In this document: in pieces, positions 25,050-33,952 of the stretch
Position numbering within the stretch: position 1 is the stretch's first letter
Layout of the letters: the number at the start of each line of letters is the position of its first letter
From: Phaeocystidibacter sp965659415
GTDB lineage: Bacteria > Bacteroidota > Bacteroidia > Flavobacteriales > Schleiferiaceae
Assembly: GCA_965659415.1 (NCBI GenBank)
Contig: CBFHVA010000005.1
Location: 97,058 to 161,057, forward strand
Direction of reading: 5' to 3'
DNA: 64,000 bases
Made by a program: the position numbers and the translations under genes
Notes under the pieces: model-generated
What the model was told of the DNA's origin: nothing
Databases searched by the model: none
The model's input: the letters and a program-made list of their open reading frames with translations, nothing else

Positions 25050-28000
25050 ATGAAAAGGTTAAGCTTCCTTCTAATCATTCTCTTTTCTTCGCTAACAGTA
25101 GATGCCTCCCACTTGTATGGAGGTGAAATATGGTGGGAGTGTTTACCGAATGGTAGTTACGTGTTTTACGGACGCATTTACCGCGATTGTACAGGTATTC
25201 CATTTAACCCATCATCCATTACACTAAGTTCTAATAGTCCTGCTGGTTCTATTCAGTGCTTTATGCAACCAGGTTTCCCTCGTGATGTATCGCCAAGTAT
25301 TGGAAACGCTTGTGGAACGAATGCAATCACATGTGCGGGAACGAATCCACCCAATGGGAGTATGGAAGAGTCGCTTTTCAAATCAAATCCGGTGATACTT
25401 AACGGCGTGCCACCTGCCACCGGTTGGCACTTTACTTGGTCCAACTGTGCGAGACCGAGTATGACTAATCTAACGGGTTTTCCGTGTTACTTTTTGAGAG
25501 CATTTATGTTTCCTTATAACGATGGAACGGGTAATAGGAACGCCAACCCATGTTTCGACAACTCCCCAGAATTTCTCGAAGCGCCGAAGGTGGCCACATG
25601 CTCGGGATATCCTTTCTCCTATAACAACTTTGCCTTCGATCAAGAGTTGGACTCTCTGTATTTTGAATGGGCACAACCATTGAATAATGGATTTACCACT
25701 CCCGTACCATTTGTAGCCCCTTACACCTTTACCAATCCGGTTCCAGGAATTCAAAACTTCGCTCAGGATGCAGGTCAAGTGGATATCAACACGGCTTTGA
25801 CGGGTAAGTATGCGACGTGTATGAAGGCCACGGCATATAAATTCGGACAGAAAGTAGCGGAGGTTTATCGCGATATTCCGATTATTCTTCTCTCTTGCCC
25901 TACAAGCACCAATGATCCACCTACATTGAATGTGATTAACGATCCATTACCTGCGCCACAGTTAACGCCGGTAACACAGAACGGTGACACGCTCTTTTAT
26001 GAAATGACCGTAGTTGCTGGTGATTCGATACACTTTAGAATGCAATCATTCGATAATGATTTTACTCCTTCATTCACTCCGCAAACCATTAAATTCATTG
26101 GACAAGGAGGGAACTTAGGTCAACCGTTGAATAACCCTTCAACTTGTCTGTTTAATCCGCCTTGTGCTACTATTGTTCCTGGTACCGGGCAAACTGGATT
26201 CACATCGTTCTTGCAGAATAATGTCAATTTCAGTTGGCAAACCGATTGTGATCACCTGAGTTTTAATCCCATTGCGGGTGGATCTGCTCGAAGTCAGTAT
26301 TTGTTCTATTTCAAGATGGAGGATAACTTCTGTCCAGCGCCGTCCTTTAAATTGATTACGGCGAGAATAAACGTGATCTCTCCGGCTCCCGTCGCCCCAG
26401 ATCTGTCCAATTCATGCTTGAACTATGATGCGGCTACAAATGAAATTACCGTCAACTTCACTGGACCAACAGCCGCGGATACCGCACAGAACTTTGATTA
26501 TTATGTGGTCTATAGAGGAGATGACCAAGGTAATTTTGTAGGATACGATACGATTTATGATTTCACGGCTACCTCGTACACCGATGTGAACCCAGATACC
26601 ATTAATCGATTCTACTACATGCGAACGAATGGCGGATGTGGACAAGAGTCCATTTCATCTGACACGCTTTCAGTTATCGACCTCAGTTTAACGCCTTTCC
26701 CTGCAACAGGCGCATACGAAGCTCAATTGTCGTGGACCAGCCCATATACCGATGGAAGAGTAGTGGATTATGAAGTTTGGCGTCAAGTGTTCGGAACGAA
26801 TAACTGGCAAATGATTACCACGACTTCGGATACCACCTACGATGATCAAGTGGATCTTTGTAAGGAATATATGCAGTATCAAATTCGCATTGCGGGTGCT
26901 TGTGGCTCATTCACGCGTCAAGATACCTTCCAAGACGCAATCAACTCCGATACACTCGAAATTAAGTATGCCAGCGTGATTAATGGTTGGGCACAACTTG
27001 AATTTCCAGCGAGTCCTTCGGGTGATGTTGTGGAATACCATATTCTGCGAAACGACGGCGGAAATTGGATTACCATGGATATAGTTCCGGTAGGAACAGC
27101 TACACCTTATTCTATACCTACGTCCAATGCAGCCAATGCAGCTGAACGCTACAGAGTTATCAGTGTAGACAGTTGCGGCAACTTTGCGGATACCAATGCG
27201 GTTCTCACCCATACTACCATGTATCTTGATGGTGATTTGAATCCGTGTGACGGCATCATGCGGCTCACCTGGAATCGATACATCAATTGGCCAGGTGACG
27301 TACGAGAGTACACCATTTTTGCTGATATCACTCCTCCAGGAGGGGTGCCTAACAATGGCGTTCTCATCGCTACAAATGCGAATGATGATACAACTTATGT
27401 GCATGATGACCTTATTCAAGGTGCGCAGTACTGCTATTACATCGTGGCTACGGACACAAGTGGACTCATCACTTCACGCTCTTCTGAAGTGTGTATCAAT
27501 TCAAATGTGGTGATTCGTTCGCAACTACAATACATGGCTCGGACGACGGTTCAAAACGATGGAAGCGTTGAGCTCTGGGCATTTATTGATGGCAATGCTG
27601 ATGTGGATGAATACCAAGTTCAACGTGCGGAGGAGGAATTGGGCCCTTGGATTACCCTTGGTGTCATTCCTAAACCGACCGCAGCTCCATATCAAATTCG
27701 TTTCACAGACTTTAGTGCGAGTACATCGGATACACGTTATATCTACCGCGTGAGAAGCGATAATGCTTGTGGTGGTGTAGATACGGTTTCCAACTTCGGT
27801 ACGAATGTGCTACTCGAGGTAAGTCCGAATGAAAACTTGACTAATCAGCTGAAGTGGAACCGTTATCGGAATTACGATGGAAATGTGAGTTATTCAGTAT
27901 ATCGCTCGGAAGGTGATAATGGAGGGTTCACAGAAGTCGTTACCGGCCTGACAGACACCAATTACACCGACAATATTCGTCCGTTCGGTGAGGGAGATGG

Positions 28001-28394
28001 CGTATTCTGTTACTACGTGGTAGCGGTGGAATCCAATAATTCTCTAGGATTTACCGATGAGAATGGTGACCCAATGAGCTCACGAAGTAATCAAGTTTGT
28101 GTGGATCATGATTCGAGAGGTTTCTATCCGAACGCATTCTCACCCAATAGTGCCGTAGCTACGAACCGAATTTGGAGACCGCGAATGCTGTTCGAGAAAG
28201 ACTCTGAATATAGCTTGAGTATTGTGAACCGTTGGGGAGCTGCTGTTTTCCAATCCGTTGACCCGAATGAAGGTTGGGATGGTACCTTTGGCGGTGAAGA
28301 ACAACCAGCAGGTGTATACTACTTTATTGTTCGCTACCGTTCTGTGGAAGGTAAGCTGAAAGAAGATCGCGGCTCAATTACGTTAATTCGATAG
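25050..28394 (+). CDS. Giant secreted protein with T9SS type B sorting domain (paralogue 2)
   Basis: The 1114-residue protein repeats the plan of its upstream neighbour throughout. It has a signal peptide ending at VDA, the SHLYGGEIWWEC domain, the shared NDGTGNRNANPC and NNFAFDQELDSLYF segments, and a chain of FN3-like domains. It ends in a sorting domain with GFYPNAFSPN, LSIVNRWGAAVF and GWDGTFGGEEQPAGVYY. Both are therefore T9SS-exported surface proteins formed by gene duplication. The ATG at 25050 is chosen because it starts the signal peptide; a TTG 39 nt upstream would add residues that do not fit one. It has its own terminator, so the two copies are probably transcribed separately. Confidence 0.9.
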   Translation: MKRLSFLLIILFSSLTVDASHLYGGEIWWECLPNGSYVFYGRIYRDCTGIPFNPSSITLSSNSPAGSIQCFMQPGFPRDVSPSIGNACGTNAITCAGTNPPNGSMEESLFKSNPVILNGVPPATGWHFTWSNCARPSMTNLTGFPCYFLRAFMFPYNDGTGNRNANPCFDNSPEFLEAPKVATCSGYPFSYNNFAFDQELDSLYFEWAQPLNNGFTTPVPFVAPYTFTNPVPGIQNFAQDAGQVDINTALTGKYATCMKATAYKFGQKVAEVYRDIPIILLSCPTSTNDPPTLNVINDPLPAPQLTPVTQNGDTLFYEMTVVAGDSIHFRMQSFDNDFTPSFTPQTIKFIGQGGNLGQPLNNPSTCLFNPPCATIVPGTGQTGFTSFLQNNVNFSWQTDCDHLSFNPIAGGSARSQYLFYFKMEDNFCPAPSFKLITARINVISPAPVAPDLSNSCLNYDAATNEITVNFTGPTAADTAQNFDYYVVYRGDDQGNFVGYDTIYDFTATSYTDVNPDTINRFYYMRTNGGCGQESISSDTLSVIDLSLTPFPATGAYEAQLSWTSPYTDGRVVDYEVWRQVFGTNNWQMITTTSDTTYDDQVDLCKEYMQYQIRIAGACGSFTRQDTFQDAINSDTLEIKYASVINGWAQLEFPASPSGDVVEYHILRNDGGNWITMDIVPVGTATPYSIPTSNAANAAERYRVISVDSCGNFADTNAVLTHTTMYLDGDLNPCDGIMRLTWNRYINWPGDVREYTIFADITPPGGVPNNGVLIATNANDDTTYVHDDLIQGAQYCYYIVATDTSGLITSRSSEVCINSNVVIRSQLQYMARTTVQNDGSVELWAFIDGNADVDEYQVQRAEEELGPWITLGVIPKPTAAPYQIRFTDFSASTSDTRYIYRVRSDNACGGVDTVSNFGTNVLLEVSPNENLTNQLKWNRYRNYDGNVSYSVYRSEGDNGGFTEVVTGLTDTNYTDNIRPFGEGDGVFCYYVVAVESNNSLGFTDENGDPMSSRSNQVCVDHDSRGFYPNAFSPNSAVATNRIWRPRMLFEKDSEYSLSIVNRWGAAVFQSVDPNEGWDGTFGGEEQPAGVYYFIVRYRSVEGKLKEDRGSITLIR

Positions 28395-28420
28395 TCAGTA
28401 TCGGTTAATCATCGCGCTCT

Positions 28421-28447
28421 AAACCCCGCCATTCGGTGGGGTTTTTT
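28421..28447 (+). terminator. Rho-independent terminator after paralogue 2
   Basis: The stem AAACCCCGCC / GGTGGGGTTT has one G-T wobble, loop ATTC, and six T residues after it. It closely resembles the terminator of the first paralogue. Confidence 0.9.
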
Positions 28448-28494
28448 GCTTCTATTTAGATTTTCTTTCACAACTTCCACAAGCACTCAATGCT

Positions 28495-28502
28495 TATATT
28501 TG
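28495..28502 (+). promoter_or_regulatory. Putative -7 promoter box for PPIase operon
   Basis: The sequence TATATTTG is a perfect TAnnTTTG match, 26 nt before the ATG at 28529 and 47 nt after the previous terminator. The position supports ATG 28529 rather than the upstream TTG/ATG frame extension at 28490. Confidence 0.65.
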
Positions 28503-28528
28503 CTACCCTTCTAAGATTGATAAATACA

Positions 28529-30463
28529 ATGAAGAACTACTTTCTGATTGCTGCTGTATCACTTACGGCACTGGCTAATGCTCAAGATGATGTGCTCTTT
28601 ACCGTTGAAGGTGAAGAGGTTACTGTTGAGGAGTTTTCGTACGTGTACAACAAGAACAAGGATGTTGGGAGGGAAATTGATCCAAAAACTCCAGAAGAAT
28701 ACCTCGAGCTCTACATCAATTTTAAGCTGAAGGTTCATCAAGCTGAAGAACTGGGCATGGATACGATTCCGAGCTTTCTTCGTGAGTTTAACTCGTACCA
28801 AGAGCAACTCTCTCGTCCGTACATGACGGTGAAAGAGGTGAATGAGCAGATTTTAAGAGAGGCATATAACCATATGGCTTGGGATGTCCGCGCTAGTCAC
28901 ATCATGCTTGATTTGCCTGAAAACGCATTACCTGCTGATACCCTGCGTGTGTACAATCAACTCATGACAGTCCGTGAACAGATTTTGAATGGACAGCGGA
29001 CCTTTGAAGATGCCGCTAAGGCTATGAGCACCGATACCTACTCAGCTCGCCAAGGAGGAGATCTAGGTTGGTTTACCGCATTCAATATGGTATATCCTTT
29101 TGAACGCGCTGCTTATCGCCTTGATGCCGAAGAGATTTCACTGCCTGTGAGAACACAGTTTGGGTACCACATTATCAAGAACACAGGGAGGAGATATGCT
29201 CGTGGTAAAGTAGAGGTGGCTCATATCCTTGTGCTGGTTAAAGAAGGTGCGAGTGACGAAGAAAGAGCCCAAGCACGCCAGGAGATTTCAGAGATTCACG
29301 ATAGCATTATGGCTGGAGTTGATTTTGCTCTGATGGCAAGAAATCACAGCGACGACCGTACAAGTGCCCAACAAGGTGGGGTACTTCCCGCATTTGGTAT
29401 GAAAGAAATGCTCACCTCATTCGAGGAAGCTGCTTTCGCGCTGGAGAATGACGGTGATGTTTCGGAACCCATTGAGACCAAAATAGGGTGGCACATCATA
29501 AAGCGAATTCACAAATATGAGCTTTCCAATTTCGAAGAAATGAAACCCGAACTCATTCAGAAGATTGAGCGAGATTCAAGATCGAACTTGGGACAACGTG
29601 TATTCCTCAATCAGTTGAAAGACGAATACAACTTCCAATTGCACGAGGACGCGCTAATGGAAGTGCTTGAATCTTTTGAGGAAGGATTTGAAGGTGGAAA
29701 TTGGAGCGCCGCGAATTTTGAGAATGCTGAAGACCCGGTTTATTCTTGGGCAGATCAAGAAGTAACACAGGCCGATATTGCGCTTCACATCCAAAATACA
29801 CAAGAACGTATTCGCGGCAACGAATTGAAGTCTGCGGCCTATGGATTAGCTCAGGATTATGCGAAGAATGCCTTATTGAATTATGAGCGAGAGCAATTGC
29901 CGGAGAAGTACCCTGATTTCAGGTTTCTAGTGCAAGAGTACCGCGAGGGTATACTTCTCTTCGACTTGACCAAGAACAATGTGTGGGACAAAGCCAGTCA
30001 GGATACTGCTGGTCTTAAGGCATTCTACCAAGAGAATATCGCAGATTATGAAGTGGGACCACGTCACCGCTACGTGAGAGTATCTGCTGAGTCGCGCTTG
30101 GTAGCTGATGCTGTAATTGAAGATATAAAGGATGGTGCTACTGGAGCTGAACTGATTCAGACCTTTAATATGAAGAGCCAATTAGCTGTTCGCGTGGATA
30201 CACTTACCGTGCTGGTAGGTGAGAATGAGCGCATCGATGAGGCTGTGAATGGCAATTTATCAACCTATGCCCAGGATAATCGATGGATTATCAATCACGT
30301 GATTGAATCTTTGCCAGCGGGACCGCGCCCATTAAACGAAATACGGGGATTAGTAACTACAGATTACCAGAAGCTTCTGGAAGAGGAGTGGATTGAGAGT
30401 TTGCGCGACACCTACGATGTGGAAGTAAATGAAGAGGCTTTGAGTCAAATTTCTGAAAATTGA
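28529..30463 (+). CDS. Periplasmic peptidyl-prolyl isomerase/chaperone with two PpiC domains
   Basis: The 644-residue protein has a signal peptide ending in ANA (about residue 20), an N-terminal chaperone helix region, and two parvulin (PpiC) domains at about 110-215 and 225-325. Each has the RASHIML / VAHILVL first strand, a GGDLGWF / GGVLPAF loop and the FGYHIIK / IGWHIIK last strand. The final 300 residues are helical with no recognised domain. Such SurA/PpiD-like proteins help outer-membrane proteins fold in the periplasm. It is the first of three related genes with overlapping ends. ATG 28529 follows the promoter box and begins the signal peptide. Confidence 0.88.
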   Translation: MKNYFLIAAVSLTALANAQDDVLFTVEGEEVTVEEFSYVYNKNKDVGREIDPKTPEEYLELYINFKLKVHQAEELGMDTIPSFLREFNSYQEQLSRPYMTVKEVNEQILREAYNHMAWDVRASHIMLDLPENALPADTLRVYNQLMTVREQILNGQRTFEDAAKAMSTDTYSARQGGDLGWFTAFNMVYPFERAAYRLDAEEISLPVRTQFGYHIIKNTGRRYARGKVEVAHILVLVKEGASDEERAQARQEISEIHDSIMAGVDFALMARNHSDDRTSAQQGGVLPAFGMKEMLTSFEEAAFALENDGDVSEPIETKIGWHIIKRIHKYELSNFEEMKPELIQKIERDSRSNLGQRVFLNQLKDEYNFQLHEDALMEVLESFEEGFEGGNWSAANFENAEDPVYSWADQEVTQADIALHIQNTQERIRGNELKSAAYGLAQDYAKNALLNYEREQLPEKYPDFRFLVQEYREGILLFDLTKNNVWDKASQDTAGLKAFYQENIADYEVGPRHRYVRVSAESRLVADAVIEDIKDGATGAELIQTFNMKSQLAVRVDTLTVLVGENERIDEAVNGNLSTYAQDNRWIINHVIESLPAGPRPLNEIRGLVTTDYQKLLEEEWIESLRDTYDVEVNEEALSQISEN

Positions 30464-31317
30464 TATTGAGAACGCTCGTCATATCACTGGGGCTTGTGAG
30501 CCTTTCTTCTTGTTCCTTTTTCAACAATAAAGATGACAAAGGGAAACAGATCGCACGAGTATACGATGAGATTTTATATGAAGAGGATTTAAGGGCCGTG
30601 ATGCCCTCTGGTATGAGCCCAGATGACAGTGCACAATGGGTTCAGAAATACGTGAATAACTGGGGAAAGGAACAGCTCATCATCAAAAAGGCAGAGTTCA
30701 ATTTAGCAGATCGCGAAAAGGACTTCGACGAACTGGTAGAGCAATACCGAAGTGATTTACTTAAGTTCACGTATCAGCAACGCTATGTGGATGAACATCT
30801 GGACACGGCCATTTCGGAAGTGGAGATCGTAGAATACTACGATCAAAATCCAAAGGAGTTTGAGTTGAAGGAGAACATTTTAAAGGTAAAGTACATCGTG
30901 CTCAACACTGATGCCCCTGATTTGGCTCAGGCGAAGCGGTGGTTCAGAAGCAGTGATGAAGATGATATGGAAGACTTGCAGGACTATGCATTTAGATATG
31001 CCCAGCGTTCGAGTTTTGATGATACCAGTTGGGTGCGCTACCGCGACTTAGCTAAGTTCATTCCACTAACCACATACAATGAGCAGCGGTTTTTGCAAAC
31101 CAATCGATTTGTTGATTTGGAAGATAGCATGGGTATTTACATGGTCCACATTCAAGACTACAAAATAGCCGATGATGTTTCTCCGTTGCCATACGTAAAG
31201 AACACCATCAGAAATATCATTCTGAACAAGAGAAAACAAGAATTAATCGCTTCCATGGAGGAGCGAATTGTGAATGACGCATATGATAAGAGAGACTTTG
31301 AGATTTTCGAAGATTAA
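30460..31317 (+). CDS. Lipoprotein with degenerate SurA/PpiC-like domain
   Basis: The 285-residue protein begins with a lipoprotein signal ending in the lipobox LSSC (cysteine near residue 18). The middle resembles a SurA-type N-terminal helical domain, with WVQKYVNNWGKEQLIIKKAE. A parvulin-like portion starts at ENILKVKYIVL but lacks the GG-loop and HII end of active domains, so isomerase activity is doubtful. No ATG exists at the start; TTG at 30460 overlaps the upstream stop as TTGA (an alternative TTG lies at 30466). It also overlaps the next gene. It is probably an outer- or inner-membrane-anchored partner of the neighbouring chaperones. Confidence 0.78.
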   Translation: MILRTLVISLGLVSLSSCSFFNNKDDKGKQIARVYDEILYEEDLRAVMPSGMSPDDSAQWVQKYVNNWGKEQLIIKKAEFNLADREKDFDELVEQYRSDLLKFTYQQRYVDEHLDTAISEVEIVEYYDQNPKEFELKENILKVKYIVLNTDAPDLAQAKRWFRSSDEDDMEDLQDYAFRYAQRSSFDDTSWVRYRDLAKFIPLTTYNEQRFLQTNRFVDLEDSMGIYMVHIQDYKIADDVSPLPYVKNTIRNIILNKRKQELIASMEERIVNDAYDKRDFEIFED

Positions 31318-32677
31318 GCTGATTCTAGCATTTGTTCTTCCGATAGGATTATTTGCACAGCCTGGTACAGGAGGAACCGTGGCTGAGGGTATTGTGGCCG
31401 TTGTAGGTGATCAAATCATCTTGAAAAGTGAGGTTGATGGCCAATTTGATGCCCTCAAGAGACAGTATCAGCAGCAAGGTTTAACAATTACGAAGTGCGA
31501 GGTTTTAGAGGACCTTCTCATGGAGAAGCTCATGCTTCACCACGCTGAAATCGACAGTGTTTCCGTTGATGCAGGTGAAGTAGAATCCAATATAGATCGA
31601 AGACTACAAGCCTTGATTGCTCAGTTTAACGGCGACCAAGGTAAGCTTGAGCAGTATTACGGAAAGAGCATAGTGGAGATTCGGGAGGAAATGAGACCTC
31701 TAATGCGAAATCAAATGACTGCTCAGCGAATGCAGTTCACAATTACACAAGATGTAGAGGTCACACCAACAGAAGTGCAGGAGTTCTACAACAGCATTCC
31801 AGAAGACAGTTTGCCCTTGATCAATACAGAAGTGGAATTGGCCCAGGTGGTTTTGTATCCAGATGTAGATCAAGCTGCTGAGCAAGCCGCAATCGATAAG
31901 CTGCTCGAGATTAAAGGGAAAATTGAAGATGGCCGAAGCTTTTCAACGATGGCTATCTTCTATTCTGAAGATCCCGGTTCTTCCAAGAACGGAGGTTTGT
32001 ACGAGGGAATTAAGCGCGGTCAATTCGTTAAGGAATTTGAAGCCGTGGCCTTTAATCTTCAACCAGGAGAGATCAGTGATCCATTCAGAACGGTTTATGG
32101 ATATCACATCGTCCAACTTGTAGAAAAGAGAGGAGAGGAGCTCGACTTACGACATATACTTATTCGGCCTGATATCAGTGATGTGAATCTTGAACAAGCG
32201 AAAGATGCTTTGGAGCGCATTCGTACATCCATTGCCAACGGTAATCAGTCTTTTTCTGATGCCGTATTCCAATTCTCGGAGCACGATGGGTCAAAGTTCA
32301 ATAACGGAATGCTGATGAATCCCCAAACGGGAGATACGAAGTGGGACGTGTCCGGATTAGACCAAAGTATGTTCTATGCAATAACCGACCTTGAGGAAGG
32401 GGATATTTCTGAACCGGTGTTGTTCTTGGACGACGAACAAAAGGAGGCTTATCGCATCATTCGAGTCATTTCTAGAACAGAACCTCACAAGGCAAACATG
32501 CAAGATGACTATGGCCGATTACAAGCCATAGCCTTGCAAGCCAAACAAGCAGAAAGCATGCAAGAGTGGGTGCAAGAGAAGATTACTCAAACTTACATCC
32601 AGGTAAATAACCAATACTTTAACTGCACCTTTGAGCAAGACTGGACCAATCGAGGTGATTCAAGTGCAAGCCGATGA
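31283..32677 (+). CDS. SurA-like periplasmic chaperone and PPIase
   Basis: The 464-residue protein matches SurA in plan. It has a signal segment ending in LFA, a SurA N-terminal domain (about residues 22-165) with GIVAVVGDQIILKSEVD, and two parvulin domains (about 170-280 and 280-395). The first keeps the GGLYEGIKRGQF loop and YGYHIVQL end; the second has LRHILIRP but a changed loop (NNGMLMNP). A C-terminal helix follows. SurA escorts unfolded outer-membrane proteins to the BAM complex. ATG 31283 is chosen (another at 31274); the gene overlaps the lipoprotein gene and its stop overlaps the MoxR start by 4 nt. Confidence 0.88.
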   Translation: MIRETLRFSKIKLILAFVLPIGLFAQPGTGGTVAEGIVAVVGDQIILKSEVDGQFDALKRQYQQQGLTITKCEVLEDLLMEKLMLHHAEIDSVSVDAGEVESNIDRRLQALIAQFNGDQGKLEQYYGKSIVEIREEMRPLMRNQMTAQRMQFTITQDVEVTPTEVQEFYNSIPEDSLPLINTEVELAQVVLYPDVDQAAEQAAIDKLLEIKGKIEDGRSFSTMAIFYSEDPGSSKNGGLYEGIKRGQFVKEFEAVAFNLQPGEISDPFRTVYGYHIVQLVEKRGEELDLRHILIRPDISDVNLEQAKDALERIRTSIANGNQSFSDAVFQFSEHDGSKFNNGMLMNPQTGDTKWDVSGLDQSMFYAITDLEEGDISEPVLFLDDEQKEAYRIIRVISRTEPHKANMQDDYGRLQAIALQAKQAESMQEWVQEKITQTYIQVNNQYFNCTFEQDWTNRGDSSASR

Positions 32678-33651
32678 GTCAGGATACCCGTGCAATTGAT
32701 CAATTAGTAGATCAATACAAGCAGCTTAAGACAGAGATAAGCAAGGTCATTGTTGGGCAAGAGGAAGTGGTTGATCAAGTGATTCTTTCCATCTTTTGTA
32801 AAGGTCACTCTCTCCTGGTTGGTGTTCCGGGGCTTGCTAAAACACTTCTCGTCAATACCATTTCGGAAGTACTCGGCTTGAGCTTTAGTCGTATACAGTT
32901 CACGCCCGATTTGATGCCCTCAGATATCATTGGTTCAGAAGTGTTAGACGAGAACCGACACTTTAGATTTATCAAAGGCCCCATTTTCGCGAATATTGTA
33001 TTGGCAGATGAGATTAACCGTACGCCGCCTAAAACACAGTCGGCACTGCTTGAAGCCATGCAAGAACGCTCGGTAACCAGTTCTGGCCATTCCTTTAAGA
33101 TGGATTCGCCATTCTTCGTTTTGGCCACTCAGAACCCTATCGAACAGGAAGGAACGTATCCATTACCAGAAGCTCAACTTGACCGTTTCATGTTCAATAT
33201 TACGGTAGACTATCCTTCATTTGCTGAGGAAGTGGCCATTGTGAAGGGGACCACTGGTGATGTAGAACCACAGCTCAACCACATCTTGGACGCTGAGCAA
33301 ATCATGACCATTCAAAATTTAATTCGGCGCATTCCTGTTAGTGATCAAGTTATGGAGTATGCGGTGAGGATTGCTTCCAACACTCGCCCGAATAACCCTG
33401 AGGCACCTGAATTCGTCAAAGAATATTTGGGATGGGGTGCAGGTCCAAGGGCTTCACAGTACTTGGTTCTTGGTGCCAAGGCACATGCAGCCACACGTGG
33501 AAAGTACGCTCCGGATAGAGAAGATATCCGCGCAGTGGCTGAACCTATTTTACGTCATCGAATCGTAAAGAATTATAAAGCTGAAGCAGAAGGACACACA
33601 GAAGGAGATATCATTCAAAGAATTATTGATCATTCATCAGAATTGAAATGA
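32674..33651 (+). CDS. MoxR-family AAA+ ATPase
   Basis: The 325-residue protein is a full MoxR ATPase. It has Walker A GVPGLAKT, the RIQFTPDLMPSDIIG pore-adjacent segment, Walker B VLADEINRTPPKTQSALLEAM, sensor I FVLATQNPIEQEGTYPLPEAQLDRF, and a C-terminal helical lid. MoxR ATPases act as chaperones for von Willebrand-domain proteins and metal centres, often with Bat genes. No such partner follows here; instead the gene sits at the end of the PPIase operon (ATGA overlap) and overlaps the copper chaperone gene by 4 nt. Confidence 0.93.
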   Translation: MSQDTRAIDQLVDQYKQLKTEISKVIVGQEEVVDQVILSIFCKGHSLLVGVPGLAKTLLVNTISEVLGLSFSRIQFTPDLMPSDIIGSEVLDENRHFRFIKGPIFANIVLADEINRTPPKTQSALLEAMQERSVTSSGHSFKMDSPFFVLATQNPIEQEGTYPLPEAQLDRFMFNITVDYPSFAEEVAIVKGTTGDVEPQLNHILDAEQIMTIQNLIRRIPVSDQVMEYAVRIASNTRPNNPEAPEFVKEYLGWGAGPRASQYLVLGAKAHAATRGKYAPDREDIRAVAEPILRHRIVKNYKAEAEGHTEGDIIQRIIDHSSELK

Positions 33652-33848
33652 GAACAGAATTGAAGATTCAAGGGATGATGTGCGGAGGTTGTGAGAATGC
33701 CGTGCGCACCAAACTGTCTCAAGTAAATGAGGTAGAGAATGTGGAGGTAGATCACACGACTGGAACTGCCGTAATTAATTCAAGTTCAGAACTGGACAGA
33801 GATGAATTAGTGAGGGCTGTCGAACAGTCTGGCTATAAGGTTTTATAG
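33648..33848 (+). CDS. Heavy-metal-associated (HMA) copper chaperone
   Basis: The 66-residue protein is a single HMA ferredoxin-like domain with the metal site GMMCGGC (cysteines near residues 12 and 15) and a VEVDHTTGTAVI strand. CopZ-like proteins deliver Cu(I) to CopA-type ATPases, and one follows 104 nt downstream. Its ATG overlaps the MoxR stop by 4 nt, so it is translated from the preceding operon and copper genes may be co-expressed with it. Confidence 0.92.
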   Translation: MRTELKIQGMMCGGCENAVRTKLSQVNEVENVEVDHTTGTAVINSSSELDRDELVRAVEQSGYKVL

Positions 33849-33952
33849 ATTCCATAAAAATCATCAATGAGGTTGACGTCTGATATGGAAATACTCAATA
33901 TCGGGCTCCATTTTAATTGAGGTTTTTGAACTTTGTAGCTGGAAACAATGCC

